Shown here piece after piece: positions 8,072 to 17,310 of a stretch of 64,000 nt of DNA; positions within the stretch are counted from its first letter, which is position 1; each line of letters begins with the position of its first letter. Under the pieces are notes generated by a model, which ran no database searches, was not told the origin of the DNA, and worked only from the letters and a program-made list of their open reading frames with translations. The DNA lies in NCBI RefSeq assembly GCF_045277565.1, contig NZ_CP123584.1, forward strand, positions 2,914,001-2,978,000, in the 5' to 3' direction. Made by a program: the position numbers and the translations under genes. This DNA is from Aliisedimentitalea scapharcae. GTDB taxonomy: Bacteria > Pseudomonadota > Alphaproteobacteria > Rhodobacterales > Rhodobacteraceae.

Positions 8072-9964
8072 ATGGATGAATTCCTTTATCAGGCTTCAAT
8101 TTACCTCGCTGCGGCAGTGATTGCAGTCCCGTTTGCGTCGCGATTGGGTTTGGGGTCCGTTCTGGGATATCTGGCGGCCGGGATCATCATTGGCCCGGTT
8201 CTGGGCATGGTCGGTGCCGAAACCGAAGATTTGCAGCATTTTGCCGAGTTTGGCGTGGTGATGATGTTGTTCCTGATCGGGTTGGAGCTGGAGCCGCGCG
8301 CGCTCTGGGATATGCGACACCGACTGATCGGGCTGGGCGGTTTGCAAATCCTGTTCAGTACGCTGGCTCTGATGGGGGCGGCGATGGCAACCGGGCAGCC
8401 CTGGCAGGCGTCCCTGGCGATTGGCCTGGCGCTGTCTTTGTCGTCAACCGCGATTGTGCTGCAAACCCTGTCGGAAAAGGGGTTGATGCAAACCAGCGGC
8501 GGACGATCCGCGTTTTCGGTTCTGTTGACCCAGGATATTGCGGTGATCCCGATCCTGGCCTTCTTGCCGCTGTTGGCGGTTGCCCCGGACTTGCAGTTTA
8601 CCACCGATGGATCCATTCAGCGCGCAGTCGATGGCGCGGCGCAGCACGGTTCTGGCCATGGCGGCGGTCTGTCCTTGGTCGCGGGATTGCCGGGATGGGC
8701 GGTGACGCTTGTCACCATCGGCGCGGTCGCCTTTATCATTCTGGCTGGAATCTATCTGACCCGACCGCTGTTTCGATATATCCATGCGGCCAACCTGCGC
8801 GAGATGTATACCGCGCTGGCGCTGTTGATAGTTGTGGGCATCTCCTTCCTGATGACATTGGTGGGGCTATCCCCGGCCCTGGGGGCGTTTCTGGCCGGCG
8901 TGGTTCTGGCCAACAGCGAATTCCGGCACGAATTGGAAAGCGACCTCACGCCCTTCAAAGGGTTATTGCTGGGTCTGTTTTTCATCACAGTCGGGGCAGG
9001 CATCAACTACAAGGCGTTTCTGGAAGATCCAGGCGACATGATCGGATTGGCCCTGCTGATTATCGTGGCCAAAGGAACCGTGCTATATTTTGTTGGTCGT
9101 GCCTTTGGGTTGCGGCGGCGGGCCCAATGGTTGTTCACGCTCAGCCTGGCCCAGTCTGGAGAATTTGGCTTTGTTCTCCTGGCCTTCTCGGTTCAACTTA
9201 ATGTACTTCCTCAAGTTCTTTCTGAAAAACTGTTGCTGATCGTAGCCCTGTCGATGCTGATCACGCCGCTGTTGTTCATCCTGTATGATCTCATGTCCAA
9301 ACGGATCTCCGATCAGAAACCGGAACAGGAACCGGACGAAATCGACGAACAGGGTCCAGTGATCATTGCAGGCATTGGTCGATTTGGGCAGATCGTCAAC
9401 CGCCTGGTCCGCGCCAGCGGGTTTCAAACCATTGTTTTGGACAACAATATGGAAGCCATACAATTGATGCGGCGGTTTGGTGTAAAAGGTTTTCTGGGAG
9501 ATCCCACCCGCCCCGAGCTGTTGCGCGCCGCAGGTTTGAGCAAGGCCAAAGTGCTGGTCGCCGCCATGGATCAGGCGGAGGAGGTCACAAAGCTGGTCGC
9601 CTATGCGCGCCGGCAGCGTCCCGATATTCACATCATCGCCCGCGCTTTTGACCGCAATCACGTATACGAATTGTACAAGGCCGGAGCGGATGACATCGTG
9701 CGAGAGATGTTTGACAGCTCGCTGCGCGCGGGACGCTATGTGCTGGAAAATGCCGGACTAAGCGAATATGAGGCCGCCCGCGCCGAACAGACGTTTTACG
9801 CCCATGACCGCAGAACCATGCGAGAGCTTGCACAGCTTTGGCAACCCGGGGTTCATGCCCGCGACAACCCGGCCTATATTGCGCGATCCAACGAACTGGA
9901 ACGGGATCTGGAAACTGCCCTGTTGCAGTTGGCCGAAGAGGAAAGCGATCGCAAATCCGCCTGA
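8072..9964 (+). CDS. CPA2 monovalent cation:proton antiporter with TrkA-N domain (KefB/KefC-like)
   Basis: 630-residue inner-membrane antiporter. Residues 1-390 form about 12 helices of the Na+/H+ exchanger fold (LYQASIYLAAAVIAVPF; the conserved FLIGLELEPRALW; LSLSSTAIVLQTL; the QD pair in LLTQDIAVIPIL). From about 425 a RCK/TrkA-N Rossmann domain follows: GPVIIAGIGRFGQIVNRLV with the GxGxxG dinucleotide motif and acidic LDNN at the end of strand 2. This build fits glutathione- or ligand-gated K+ efflux; no KefF/KefG partner gene is adjacent. Start ATG 8072. Confidence 0.9.
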   Translation: MDEFLYQASIYLAAAVIAVPFASRLGLGSVLGYLAAGIIIGPVLGMVGAETEDLQHFAEFGVVMMLFLIGLELEPRALWDMRHRLIGLGGLQILFSTLALMGAAMATGQPWQASLAIGLALSLSSTAIVLQTLSEKGLMQTSGGRSAFSVLLTQDIAVIPILAFLPLLAVAPDLQFTTDGSIQRAVDGAAQHGSGHGGGLSLVAGLPGWAVTLVTIGAVAFIILAGIYLTRPLFRYIHAANLREMYTALALLIVVGISFLMTLVGLSPALGAFLAGVVLANSEFRHELESDLTPFKGLLLGLFFITVGAGINYKAFLEDPGDMIGLALLIIVAKGTVLYFVGRAFGLRRRAQWLFTLSLAQSGEFGFVLLAFSVQLNVLPQVLSEKLLLIVALSMLITPLLFILYDLMSKRISDQKPEQEPDEIDEQGPVIIAGIGRFGQIVNRLVRASGFQTIVLDNNMEAIQLMRRFGVKGFLGDPTRPELLRAAGLSKAKVLVAAMDQAEEVTKLVAYARRQRPDIHIIARAFDRNHVYELYKAGADDIVREMFDSSLRAGRYVLENAGLSEYEAARAEQTFYAHDRRTMRELAQLWQPGVHARDNPAYIARSNELERDLETALLQLAEEESDRKSA

Positions 9965-10030
9965 CCATCTTCCTGACACGGAAACGCGTTCTGGCGACAA
10001 CATGCGCCCACAACCATCTGTTTTATAATG

Positions 10031-10060
10031 AAAAAGGCAGGGCTAGACCGCCCTGCCTTT
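10031..10060. terminator. Bidirectional terminator
   Basis: Stem AAAGGCAGGG / CCCTGCCTTT (10 bp, 8-base loop) with A-run before and T-run after. It sits between the convergent antiporter gene and the RTX-Hint gene and can serve both. Confidence 0.85.
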
Positions 10061-10123
10061 AACCGTATGCCCCGGAGTCACACGAATGTAGCTGCCCCGC
10101 CCGGGGAAACCCGCAGACCCAGG

Positions 10124-13100
10124 TTAATGGGTCAGCAGATGTGCTTCGTGTTTCTTCAGCGACCGGCGCGCAGACTGATAGGATTCCAGCCCTTCGCGGG
10201 TACGCAGCTCTGGGAACAGCTCAAAGATCTCGTTGCGCTGTGCGTTTCCCAGACCGTCCATGGTCTGATCACCCGGCTGGAAGCTTTCGGTCCAGGCCCC
10301 ATCCGACAACACCACTTCGTGCTGGTCGAACATGAAGTGGATGTAGGTCACTGTCGAAACCTCGACCACATCGACCCCTTCGAGACCGGTCAGATGTTTG
10401 GCCGCGACCAGAACTTCGCGCTCTTCGAAATACAGCGTCGTCTTGTCGTTGGCCACCAGAACCCGGTGGTTGGGGCTGACCATCATGTCACGTTCCGGCA
10501 GACCATTGCCCAAGGCTCCTTCGCGGATCAGAACCGGGTTCAGGTGTTCCGCACGTGCCAGCTCTTTGCCTTGCATCGTCCGCGACCCCAACCAACGAAT
10601 TGCCTGGATACCATTGTCGCGGGTGATGACGCGATCACCGATCTGAAGGTCCTCGACACGCCGTTCCCCTTTGGGGGTCGCAATCAAGGTTCCAGGTGTG
10701 AAGCAGGGAACAGGTGGTGGTGGTGGTGGTGGTGGTGGTGGGACAGGATCGAAAACATCCTCGATTTCTGTAAAGACAGTGCTCCCTGTTTCTGCGCCCG
10801 ATGAGTCAAAGAAACGGACTGTCCCGGCTTCGGGATCGGTCGGGTCGTATTCAACCGTCAACGAGCCGCCCGGATTGGCTGCCTCGGCAGCACCGGTCAG
10901 GTCCAGCGTATCAATGTCCAGACCGTCGGCATCTTCGCCGCCTGCAATGACTTCGCCCTGACCGACGTTGTTGAACGTGTCGTCACCCAGTCCCCCCAGC
11001 AACAGGTCGCCGCCGTCATCGGGGTCGTCATTGCCACCCGAAATGACATCGTCACCTTCACCGCCGAACAGAATGTCGCGACCTGCACCACCATCGATGG
11101 TGTCATCGCCAGCGCCACCATCAATCGCGTCGCCGCCGCCGTCGCCATACAGCTCGTCGTTGCCTTCGCCACCAAAGATGACATCGGTATCATCGCGGCC
11201 ATGCACGGTGTCGTCACCGTCACCAGCAACGATAACGTCCTGTTCATCAACCAGCGGGGGCACGGCATCGTCATTGTCGACGCGGTCCAGTTCCGGATCA
11301 CCCAGATACCCCAGGTCGATATCGTCATCGCCAGATGTGCCTTCAACCACACCATCAATCGCCGTGGTCCCGGGACCACCTGGAGCGCCTGGCCCGCCCG
11401 GTGTAGTCGTCGTAGCAGTCCCGATAACCAGCGCATTTTCAATCTCGCTGAATTCGGCCGTTCCGGCGACAGTCAGATCGTCATTATAAAAGGTTACGAT
11501 CCCGGATTCCGTCGATGGATCGTCATCGGTATATGCAATCGTAGCAAGCCCTTGGGCGATCATTGTGTCGAGGTCATCGCCGCCTTCGCCGCCGATGATC
11601 ACATCCCCAATGCCAGCACCGATGATGTCGCGGTCATCGCCCCCGTCCAGGGTATCCGCGCCTTCGCCACCCAGCAGGGTGTCATCGCCGGTCCCGCCGT
11701 CAATGGTATCATTGCCCTGACGTCCCAGCAGCAGGTCGTCGCCTGCATCACCGTGGATTTCGTCTTCGTCGATGCCACCGTCTACGTAGTCATTGCCAGC
11801 ACCACCAGACAGGACATCGTCGTCGTCCTGACCAAAGATGACGTCATCGCCGTCTCCGCCGTCAATCACGTCCATACCATTGGTTGGATCTGGATCCGCC
11901 AGCGCTCCGGGCAGGTCATCGACGATGTTCAGGGCATCCGGGAACACCGGGTCCAGACCACCATAGATGGTATCGGCACCGGTTCCGCCGTCGATGGTAT
12001 CAGCCCCTTCGCCGCCAATGATGACGTCATCATCTGCACCGCCATCAATGAGGTCGTCGTCGATCCCACCATCAATCGAGTCATTGCCTGCCCCGCCGTC
12101 GATCACATCGTTATCGTCACCGGTCAGAATGGTGTCATTTCCGTCGCCACCGCTGACAGTGTCACGGTCGTCAAAAATGTCACCGTCGGCCGGGACGAAC
12201 GGAATGTTCGGCGTCGTGCCGGCATAACCGGCAAATCCGCGGTCGGGCAGCGGCACTGGTTCATTGCCCCGCGTATCGATCATGTCGTCGCCGTCGCCGC
12301 CATCAACGCTGTCAGACCCGTCGCCACCGATCAGGTCATCATCACCGCCATTGCCGACAATGGTGTCATCGCCATCGCCGCCATCAATCGTGTCATCGCC
12401 GTCGACGCCGGTGCTGGGTGTTGCGACATCAAAGAATACATCGGTGACCGTGATGATCGTGGGTTCCACACCCACCTGAGCGTGGTCGATTTCGATTTTG
12501 GACACCGGCCCGGAAATTGTCACCAGCAACGAATAATCCGGCAAGCTCGCGCCAGCATATCCCCCTTGGCTGGTGCCTGTATCGTCGCCCGGCACTGCAT
12601 CATCATCGCTGAGCGTGACGCGGGGGCCATTCCCCAGAACAACTGTGATCGGATCACCGGCCTCGTCAAAGGCGCGGACGCTCACCTGTCCATGCCCGTC
12701 AATGTCATTGATACGGAACGACACATTGGAAACAGACTCGGAGAATTCCAGACAATGCACGGCTTCGTCGCCGTCATTGTTCAGATAGGATGCCATCGCG
12801 CTGCCGGAATTGGCCGGGGCACCGCCGGTATCAATATTGCCAGTGGCCTGCTCTTCGGTCGTGAACGTCGCATCAGATCCCGTCGGTGCAACCGTATTGG
12901 TATAGGTCACGTTTACCGAACCGGTATCCTGTGTCAGACCACCGCCCAGGTCGTCGCCTTCGCTATAGACCGTGGCATCGCCCTGCGTTGTACCTTCGTT
13001 CCACAACAGCGCTTCGCGAACGGAACCACCGGCACCGCCACCGGGGGCACTCTGGTCTCCATACAGCGCGTCGTCGCCTTCTTCGCCGTGCAGCTCGTCA

Positions 13101-13999
13101 CTGCCGCCGCCGCCATAAACTTCGTCATCGCCAACTCCGGCATAGACGGTGTCATCACCATCGCCTGCATCCACGATATCATCATTGGGGGCCTGCCCCG
13201 GCAGGATCGCATCATCGTTGTCGATCATGTCCCCTTCGGGGTCACCGGTATAAGCCAGATCAATTTCATCGTCGCCAGGGGTACCATCAACAATGCCATT
13301 GCCCTGCCCCAGAACCGGCTTGTCCAGAACCGCAACATAATCCACGGCACCGGCAAAATGCTGGTCAAAATCATCATCGGTCGCCTCGCGGGCACCAATG
13401 GCAAAACTCTGTTCACCGCTTTCGGTGATGTTCAGCGTCATTCCCGACTGGTCGCTCGACGCGATTTCGGTCGTACCGGTGGTATCATTGACCACCTTCA
13501 TCACGACGCCATCTTCCTCCCAGGAGTAGGTGACGCGGATGGTATCATTTGTTCCGGCAAAGCCTTCGGATGTGCTCAGTTCGACAGTATTGCCATCATC
13601 TGTGTGATAGACCTGAACCGTCCCGTTTTCGGTGACGCGCACCTCAAAGTAACCGGTGTCAGAGGATCCCTCGGCTCCACCGTCGGCCCCAGCTGATTCA
13701 AACACACCGCGGCTAACGACCGTGTTGGTTCCACCACCTGCCGGAACGTAGGCGCGAAATTCGGTTTCGATGGTTCCCTCGGTGAGGTCAAAGGCCCCGT
13801 CGTTGCCATCATCGACATTCATCTGTTGGCCCGAGCCATCCAGGTTCATCCAGCCTGCGCCGAAAACGGGCCCACCGACGGATGTCCCATCTTGCGCTAC
13901 GCCATCCCCTAGACCCGTATCGTTTTCTTCAAAACCATCCCGGAAGTCCCACAAACCAATGACTTTTGCCTCATACAGGTTGTCAAAGTTTCTCGCCAT
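10124..13999 (-). CDS. Secreted LamG-like / RTX calcium-binding / Hint-domain protein
   Basis: 1291 residues from ATG 13999, which has GAGGAGAAAG just upstream; earlier in-frame codons lack a ribosome site. Residues 1-230 resemble a LamG/concanavalin sandwich (VIGLWDFRDGFEEND, TIETEFRAYVPAG). Residues about 240-1080 hold many RTX nonapeptides (GGDGDDTI, GGAGNDSIDGG) in several blocks, broken at about 360-520 by a beta-rich segment. A run of ten prolines precedes the Hint domain from residue 1099: CFTPGTLIATPKGERRVEDL, GDRVITRDNG, MVSPNHRVL. It lacks the C-terminal His-Asn needed for intein splicing, like other Hint_2 proteins. RTX proteins usually leave by type I secretion; no type I genes are adjacent and there is no classical signal peptide. 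Function is unknown, probably extracellular and calcium dependent. Confidence 0.88.
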   Translation of the reverse strand: MARNFDNLYEAKVIGLWDFRDGFEENDTGLGDGVAQDGTSVGGPVFGAGWMNLDGSGQQMNVDDGNDGAFDLTEGTIETEFRAYVPAGGGTNTVVSRGVFESAGADGGAEGSSDTGYFEVRVTENGTVQVYHTDDGNTVELSTSEGFAGTNDTIRVTYSWEEDGVVMKVVNDTTGTTEIASSDQSGMTLNITESGEQSFAIGAREATDDDFDQHFAGAVDYVAVLDKPVLGQGNGIVDGTPGDDEIDLAYTGDPEGDMIDNDDAILPGQAPNDDIVDAGDGDDTVYAGVGDDEVYGGGGSDELHGEEGDDALYGDQSAPGGGAGGSVREALLWNEGTTQGDATVYSEGDDLGGGLTQDTGSVNVTYTNTVAPTGSDATFTTEEQATGNIDTGGAPANSGSAMASYLNNDGDEAVHCLEFSESVSNVSFRINDIDGHGQVSVRAFDEAGDPITVVLGNGPRVTLSDDDAVPGDDTGTSQGGYAGASLPDYSLLVTISGPVSKIEIDHAQVGVEPTIITVTDVFFDVATPSTGVDGDDTIDGGDGDDTIVGNGGDDDLIGGDGSDSVDGGDGDDMIDTRGNEPVPLPDRGFAGYAGTTPNIPFVPADGDIFDDRDTVSGGDGNDTILTGDDNDVIDGGAGNDSIDGGIDDDLIDGGADDDVIIGGEGADTIDGGTGADTIYGGLDPVFPDALNIVDDLPGALADPDPTNGMDVIDGGDGDDVIFGQDDDDVLSGGAGNDYVDGGIDEDEIHGDAGDDLLLGRQGNDTIDGGTGDDTLLGGEGADTLDGGDDRDIIGAGIGDVIIGGEGGDDLDTMIAQGLATIAYTDDDPSTESGIVTFYNDDLTVAGTAEFSEIENALVIGTATTTTPGGPGAPGGPGTTAIDGVVEGTSGDDDIDLGYLGDPELDRVDNDDAVPPLVDEQDVIVAGDGDDTVHGRDDTDVIFGGEGNDELYGDGGGDAIDGGAGDDTIDGGAGRDILFGGEGDDVISGGNDDPDDGGDLLLGGLGDDTFNNVGQGEVIAGGEDADGLDIDTLDLTGAAEAANPGGSLTVEYDPTDPEAGTVRFFDSSGAETGSTVFTEIEDVFDPVPPPPPPPPPPVPCFTPGTLIATPKGERRVEDLQIGDRVITRDNGIQAIRWLGSRTMQGKELARAEHLNPVLIREGALGNGLPERDMMVSPNHRVLVANDKTTLYFEEREVLVAAKHLTGLEGVDVVEVSTVTYIHFMFDQHEVVLSDGAWTESFQPGDQTMDGLGNAQRNEIFELFPELRTREGLESYQSARRSLKKHEAHLLTH
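10713..10742. repeat. GGT trinucleotide microsatellite encoding polyproline
   Basis: Nine consecutive GGT units plus GGG on the plus strand encode the ten-proline run just before the Hint cysteine of the RTX protein. Copy-number slippage would change the spacer by whole prolines without shifting frame. Confidence 0.85.
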
Positions 14000-14798
14000 A
14001 ACTTTCTCCTCATCGGCACTTCCAGAATGCCAAACCCGCAAACAGCGGATACAAAATGCAACCCTACAGACCGATGTCGACCGGTTCCGGCGACCGACAC
14101 GGCAACAGCCAAGTAACAAGCAAGGGAGAGAAGGCAGCGCACCGTTGCAGAAACGGGCACCGTGCACAGACCAAATGATCCGTACTATTTCATGTCACCA
14201 GCAGTGCAAGACACCACCACGCGACACGCTCTCACTTGCATCGTTTTGGATGCAACAAGTGCGGTCGCCCCCGTGACCAACAGACATCGCCCCCCAGTTG
14301 GGCTGTCTTATTGATACCGGAGCGCGGGATAGCCACAAAGGAAAAAACCGGATTTTGTGATCATCCCGCCTGGCCCCCGCGCCCGCGATTTTCCGTAAAC
14401 CTGCATATTCCGCGGATATATTGTTTCTGGATGGCCAGGTTTTGCGCCCGGCAAAAAGTTAAAATTTTACTAATTTCCCCTATTTATTGGGGGAATTTGC
14501 CCACCCCGCACAATCCATTGTTTCCAAACAGAGAACACTGGCAAACAGGGCGGCAAAGCGGGCCAGCCGGCACATTGAGGTCATAATCACGACAAAATTG
14601 ATGAACAATCTGGAACCAATTTCGCAATTTTCGAAAGATTGTAAATCAATTGTCGCGAAATAGAGCCGTTGTTGCTTCGAATCATTCTCAAATTTGACGC
14701 GTCGGGGCCTGTCGCCACATTCCCGCCCCTTTTCAGTCAGCGCACCCGGCAGAGGCGGATGGCTTGCCTCTTGGGGCCAGCCATACCATATCAGAGTC
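14000..14798. other. Intergenic region between divergent RTX-Hint and M48 protease genes
   Basis: About 800 bases with no convincing gene. Near 14236-14255 an inverted repeat TTGCATC-N6-GATGCAA lies about 240 bases upstream of the RTX gene and could be an operator. The part from 14440 to 14650 is markedly more AT-rich than its surroundings (runs such as AAAATTTTACTAATTT), as expected of a promoter-rich or acquired stretch. No terminator or RNA gene was recognised. Confidence 0.4.
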
Positions 14799-15485
14799 AT
14801 GCTCAGATTAACCCCCATCCTGCTGGCCGTTCTGTATGCCGTCATTATGTACCGCTTCTCGGTGTGGCGAACCCACCGCGATCTTGATACGCGCTCGACA
14901 GAACTGGTTGACCCCAAGCTCAAGCGGCTGACCGACAAATTGGCGGCCGCTTTGGATCTGCCCCGGATCAAAGTGTTCATTTACGAAATCGACCCGGTCA
15001 ATGGATTGGCGGCACCGGACGGGCGCATTTTCATCACCCGTGGGTTTTACCGCAAATTTCAAACCGGCGAGGTCTCGGGCGAGGAAATTTCATCTGTCAT
15101 CGCGCATGAATTGGGTCATGTGGCCCTGGGGCACGCGCGCAAGCGCATGATTGATTTTTCGGGGCAGAATGCCCTGCGTACGGTTCTCGCACTCGTGCTC
15201 AGCCGGATCATTCCGGGTGTGGGAGTGTGGATTGCCAACGGGCTGACCACGCTGTTGGCTGCCCGTCTGTCACGCAATGACGAATACGAAGCCGACGAAT
15301 ATGCCGCCGCATTGCTGACAAAAGCCGGAATTGGCATCGGTCCGCAAAAATCACTGTTTTTGAAACTCGAAGAGCTGACTCAGGCCCGTGCTGGCGCAGC
15401 GCCAGCCTGGTTGATGAGCCACCCCAAGACCGAAGAGCGTATCGTCGCGCTGGAAAAACTGGAAAAACGCTGGCAGAACGCCTGA
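14799..15485 (+). CDS. M48 family zinc metalloprotease, membrane-anchored
   Basis: 228 residues. An N-terminal hydrophobic anchor (LTPILLAVLYAVIMYRF) is followed by a peptidase domain with the zinc motif HELGH (VIAHELGHVALGHARKRM) near residue 105 and a downstream EYEADEYAA block supplying the third zinc ligand. This compact form lacks the TPR tail of the second M48 gene at 48911. Likely acts at the periplasmic side in protein quality control. ATG 14799 begins at the anchor; an earlier in-frame ATG at 14694 adds a non-conserved stretch. Confidence 0.87.
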   Translation: MLRLTPILLAVLYAVIMYRFSVWRTHRDLDTRSTELVDPKLKRLTDKLAAALDLPRIKVFIYEIDPVNGLAAPDGRIFITRGFYRKFQTGEVSGEEISSVIAHELGHVALGHARKRMIDFSGQNALRTVLALVLSRIIPGVGVWIANGLTTLLAARLSRNDEYEADEYAAALLTKAGIGIGPQKSLFLKLEELTQARAGAAPAWLMSHPKTEERIVALEKLEKRWQNA

Positions 15486-15489
15486 GCGT

Positions 15490-16029
15490 TCAGGACAACG
15501 CCTTGGCCAAACGCGGCAGGCGCGCCTTTTTTAGCAGCGGCCGCATGGCCCAGCCGCCCCCGGCCAGACGGTTGGCCGTGTTCAGCACATCCTCCCCAAC
15601 CTTTTGCAGACCTTTTGGATCGCGCAGCCACAGGTCATAGAGTAATCCATCCGGGTCCAAACGATTCAGCCCCTCTTCGGCCAGCAGGTGTTTTGGGAAA
15701 TCCTTGCGGTTCACGGTCACAATGCCATCCGCCGAACCGGCAACCGCAGCTGCCAGAACATGCACATCGGCAGCATCCGGCAACCACAACCGCGACTCGA
15801 TGCCCGGGCTGGCGGCAACCTGGGACTGGGGCCATGCGACCCCCAGCAGTGCGATTTCGGATTGCGCCTGTGCTGCGCCTTCAGGGCCCAGTTTGACCGC
15901 AGCTCTGGACCATTCCTCGAGGATGCGCGCCGACCACAGCGGCTGGAAATGTCCCAGCCGCGCCGCGCCCAACAGCATCTCCCGCATCACGGTGGGATAC
16001 AGAACGCAGGTATCAAGAACCAGTTTCAC
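15490..16029 (-). CDS. PIN domain protein
   Basis: 179-residue PIN-fold (putative RNase) protein. It begins KLVLDTCVLYPTVMREMLL, with the first acidic residue of the PIN site (D6), and has further acidic residues at LPDAADVHVLAAA and IVTVNRKDFP. It starts with GTG at 16029, eleven bases beyond the stop of the RNA methyltransferase gene, so the two form an operon. No antitoxin-like gene is adjacent; the constant pairing with a methyltransferase (from memory, as in the Rhodobacter RSP_2647/RSP_2648 pair) argues against a toxin-antitoxin module and for an RNA-processing role. Activity is inferred. Confidence 0.8.
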   Translation of the reverse strand: MKLVLDTCVLYPTVMREMLLGAARLGHFQPLWSARILEEWSRAAVKLGPEGAAQAQSEIALLGVAWPQSQVAASPGIESRLWLPDAADVHVLAAAVAGSADGIVTVNRKDFPKHLLAEEGLNRLDPDGLLYDLWLRDPKGLQKVGEDVLNTANRLAGGGWAMRPLLKKARLPRLAKALS

Positions 16030-16040
16030 CGATCCAGCGA

Positions 16041-17234
16041 TCACAGCCGGAAGAATACGGATTTCAGATATCCGCTTTCGGCCAGTTGTGGCAGTTGTGG
16101 GTGATCTGGCCCGGCATAACCGGTGTACAGCAATTGCCCGGACCGCCCTGCCCGTCCAATCCCGCGCGCCGATGCCCCCCGGAATCGGGACAGATCCGCC
16201 GCATGGGAACAGGAACACAGCCCCAGATATCCACCAGGTTTGACCAGCGGTGCAGCCAGCCGGGCAATCCGTTCATAGGCCCGCAGGCCAGCCTCCAGTG
16301 CTGGTTTCGACGGAGCAAAGGCCGGTGGGTCACAAATCACCACGTCAAATTGGGCCCCTTCTTCGGCGAGGGCCGCCAGCACGTCAAAGGCATCGCCCTG
16401 ACGGGTTTCAAACCGATCTGCCACCCCCGAGGCCGCCGCCCCCTGTTCTGCCAGCGCCAATGCGGCCGCCGACCCATCAACCGACACCGCCCGGCCCGCA
16501 CCTGCTGCCAGCATCGCCAGCGAGAACCCGCCCACATGCGAAAACACGTCCAGAACTTCGGTTCCCGGAGCGGCCAGTTGCGCAGCAAAGGCATGGTTGG
16601 GACGTTGGTCATAAAACAGGCCGGTTTTCTGCCCACCGGTCAGATCCGCCATATAGGTGGCACCATTCATCGGCACCTGCACCGGGGCGTCAGGGGCGGT
16701 TCCATGCAACACCCCGCTCACATCGTCCAACCCTTCCAGGTTGCGGGTTCGACCCGATGCGTTCTTGAGCACGGTGTCAACGCCGGTGACTTCGACCAGA
16801 GCCTGGGTCAGAAGGTCCAGATGCGCCTCGGCCCAGGCGGCGTTGGGTTGCACCACGCAAATCGCACCAAAGCGATCGATCACAATTCCGGGCAGCGCGT
16901 CAGCTTCGGCATGGACCAGGCGATAGAATGGCGCATCATACAGCCGGTCCCGCAACTGCAATGCACGGGACAGGCGGTCCACAAACCATGCCTTGTCCAA
17001 AACCGCTTCGGGATTGCGATCCAACATCCGGCAAAAAATCCTGGACCCCGGATTGACCGTGACCAGGCCCATGGGCGTCAGCGCCTCGTCCTGCAACACC
17101 GCCAATGCACCTGGAGCCAGCTTTTTGGTGCGCCGGTCTGTCACTATTTCGTTGTCATAGGCCCAGGGAAAGCCATGCCGGATGGCACGGGCGTTGGCCT
17201 TGGGTTTCATGCGTACAACAGGACGATCAGTCAT
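16041..17234 (-). CDS. Class I SAM-dependent RNA methyltransferase (RlmI/RlmK-like)
   Basis: 397 residues. An N-terminal PUA-like RNA-binding region (residues 1-75, RHGFPWAYDNEI) and a central segment (FYRLVHAEADALPGIVIDRF) are followed by a Rossmann methyltransferase domain: VLDVFSHVGGFSLAMLAAGA as SAM motif I, VVICDPPAF as the catalytic DPP motif, and a late CSCSHAADLSRF motif resembling the SCS of the 5-methylcytosine RlmI group. Probably modifies rRNA at cytosine; target not determinable here. First gene of an operon with the PIN gene. Confidence 0.85.
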   Translation of the reverse strand: MTDRPVVRMKPKANARAIRHGFPWAYDNEIVTDRRTKKLAPGALAVLQDEALTPMGLVTVNPGSRIFCRMLDRNPEAVLDKAWFVDRLSRALQLRDRLYDAPFYRLVHAEADALPGIVIDRFGAICVVQPNAAWAEAHLDLLTQALVEVTGVDTVLKNASGRTRNLEGLDDVSGVLHGTAPDAPVQVPMNGATYMADLTGGQKTGLFYDQRPNHAFAAQLAAPGTEVLDVFSHVGGFSLAMLAAGAGRAVSVDGSAAALALAEQGAAASGVADRFETRQGDAFDVLAALAEEGAQFDVVICDPPAFAPSKPALEAGLRAYERIARLAAPLVKPGGYLGLCSCSHAADLSRFRGASARGIGRAGRSGQLLYTGYAGPDHPQLPQLAESGYLKSVFFRL

Positions 17235-17250
17235 TTTGGGGATCCGGACA

Positions 17251-17280
17251 AAAGAAAAAGGGCGCTGGTTTCAGCGCCCT
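17251..17280 (-). terminator. Rho-independent terminator
   Basis: Stem AGGGCGCT / AGCGCCCT (loop GGTTTC) followed on the minus strand by a T-rich run. It ends the transcript of the lipoprotein gene at 17311-18075. Confidence 0.85.
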
Positions 17281-17310
17281 GATACTTGCATTCCGATCCG
17301 GGGGGAAGGC

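Noticed and set aside
11201..13696. 831-codon plus-strand open frame
   Set aside because: It is the antisense shadow of the RTX repeats; regular GGxGxD codons leave the opposite strand free of stops. The RTX-Hint frame is clearly the real gene.
15490..16029. PIN gene as a toxin of a toxin-antitoxin pair
   Set aside because: No small antitoxin-like gene is adjacent; its partner is an RNA methyltransferase of normal length.
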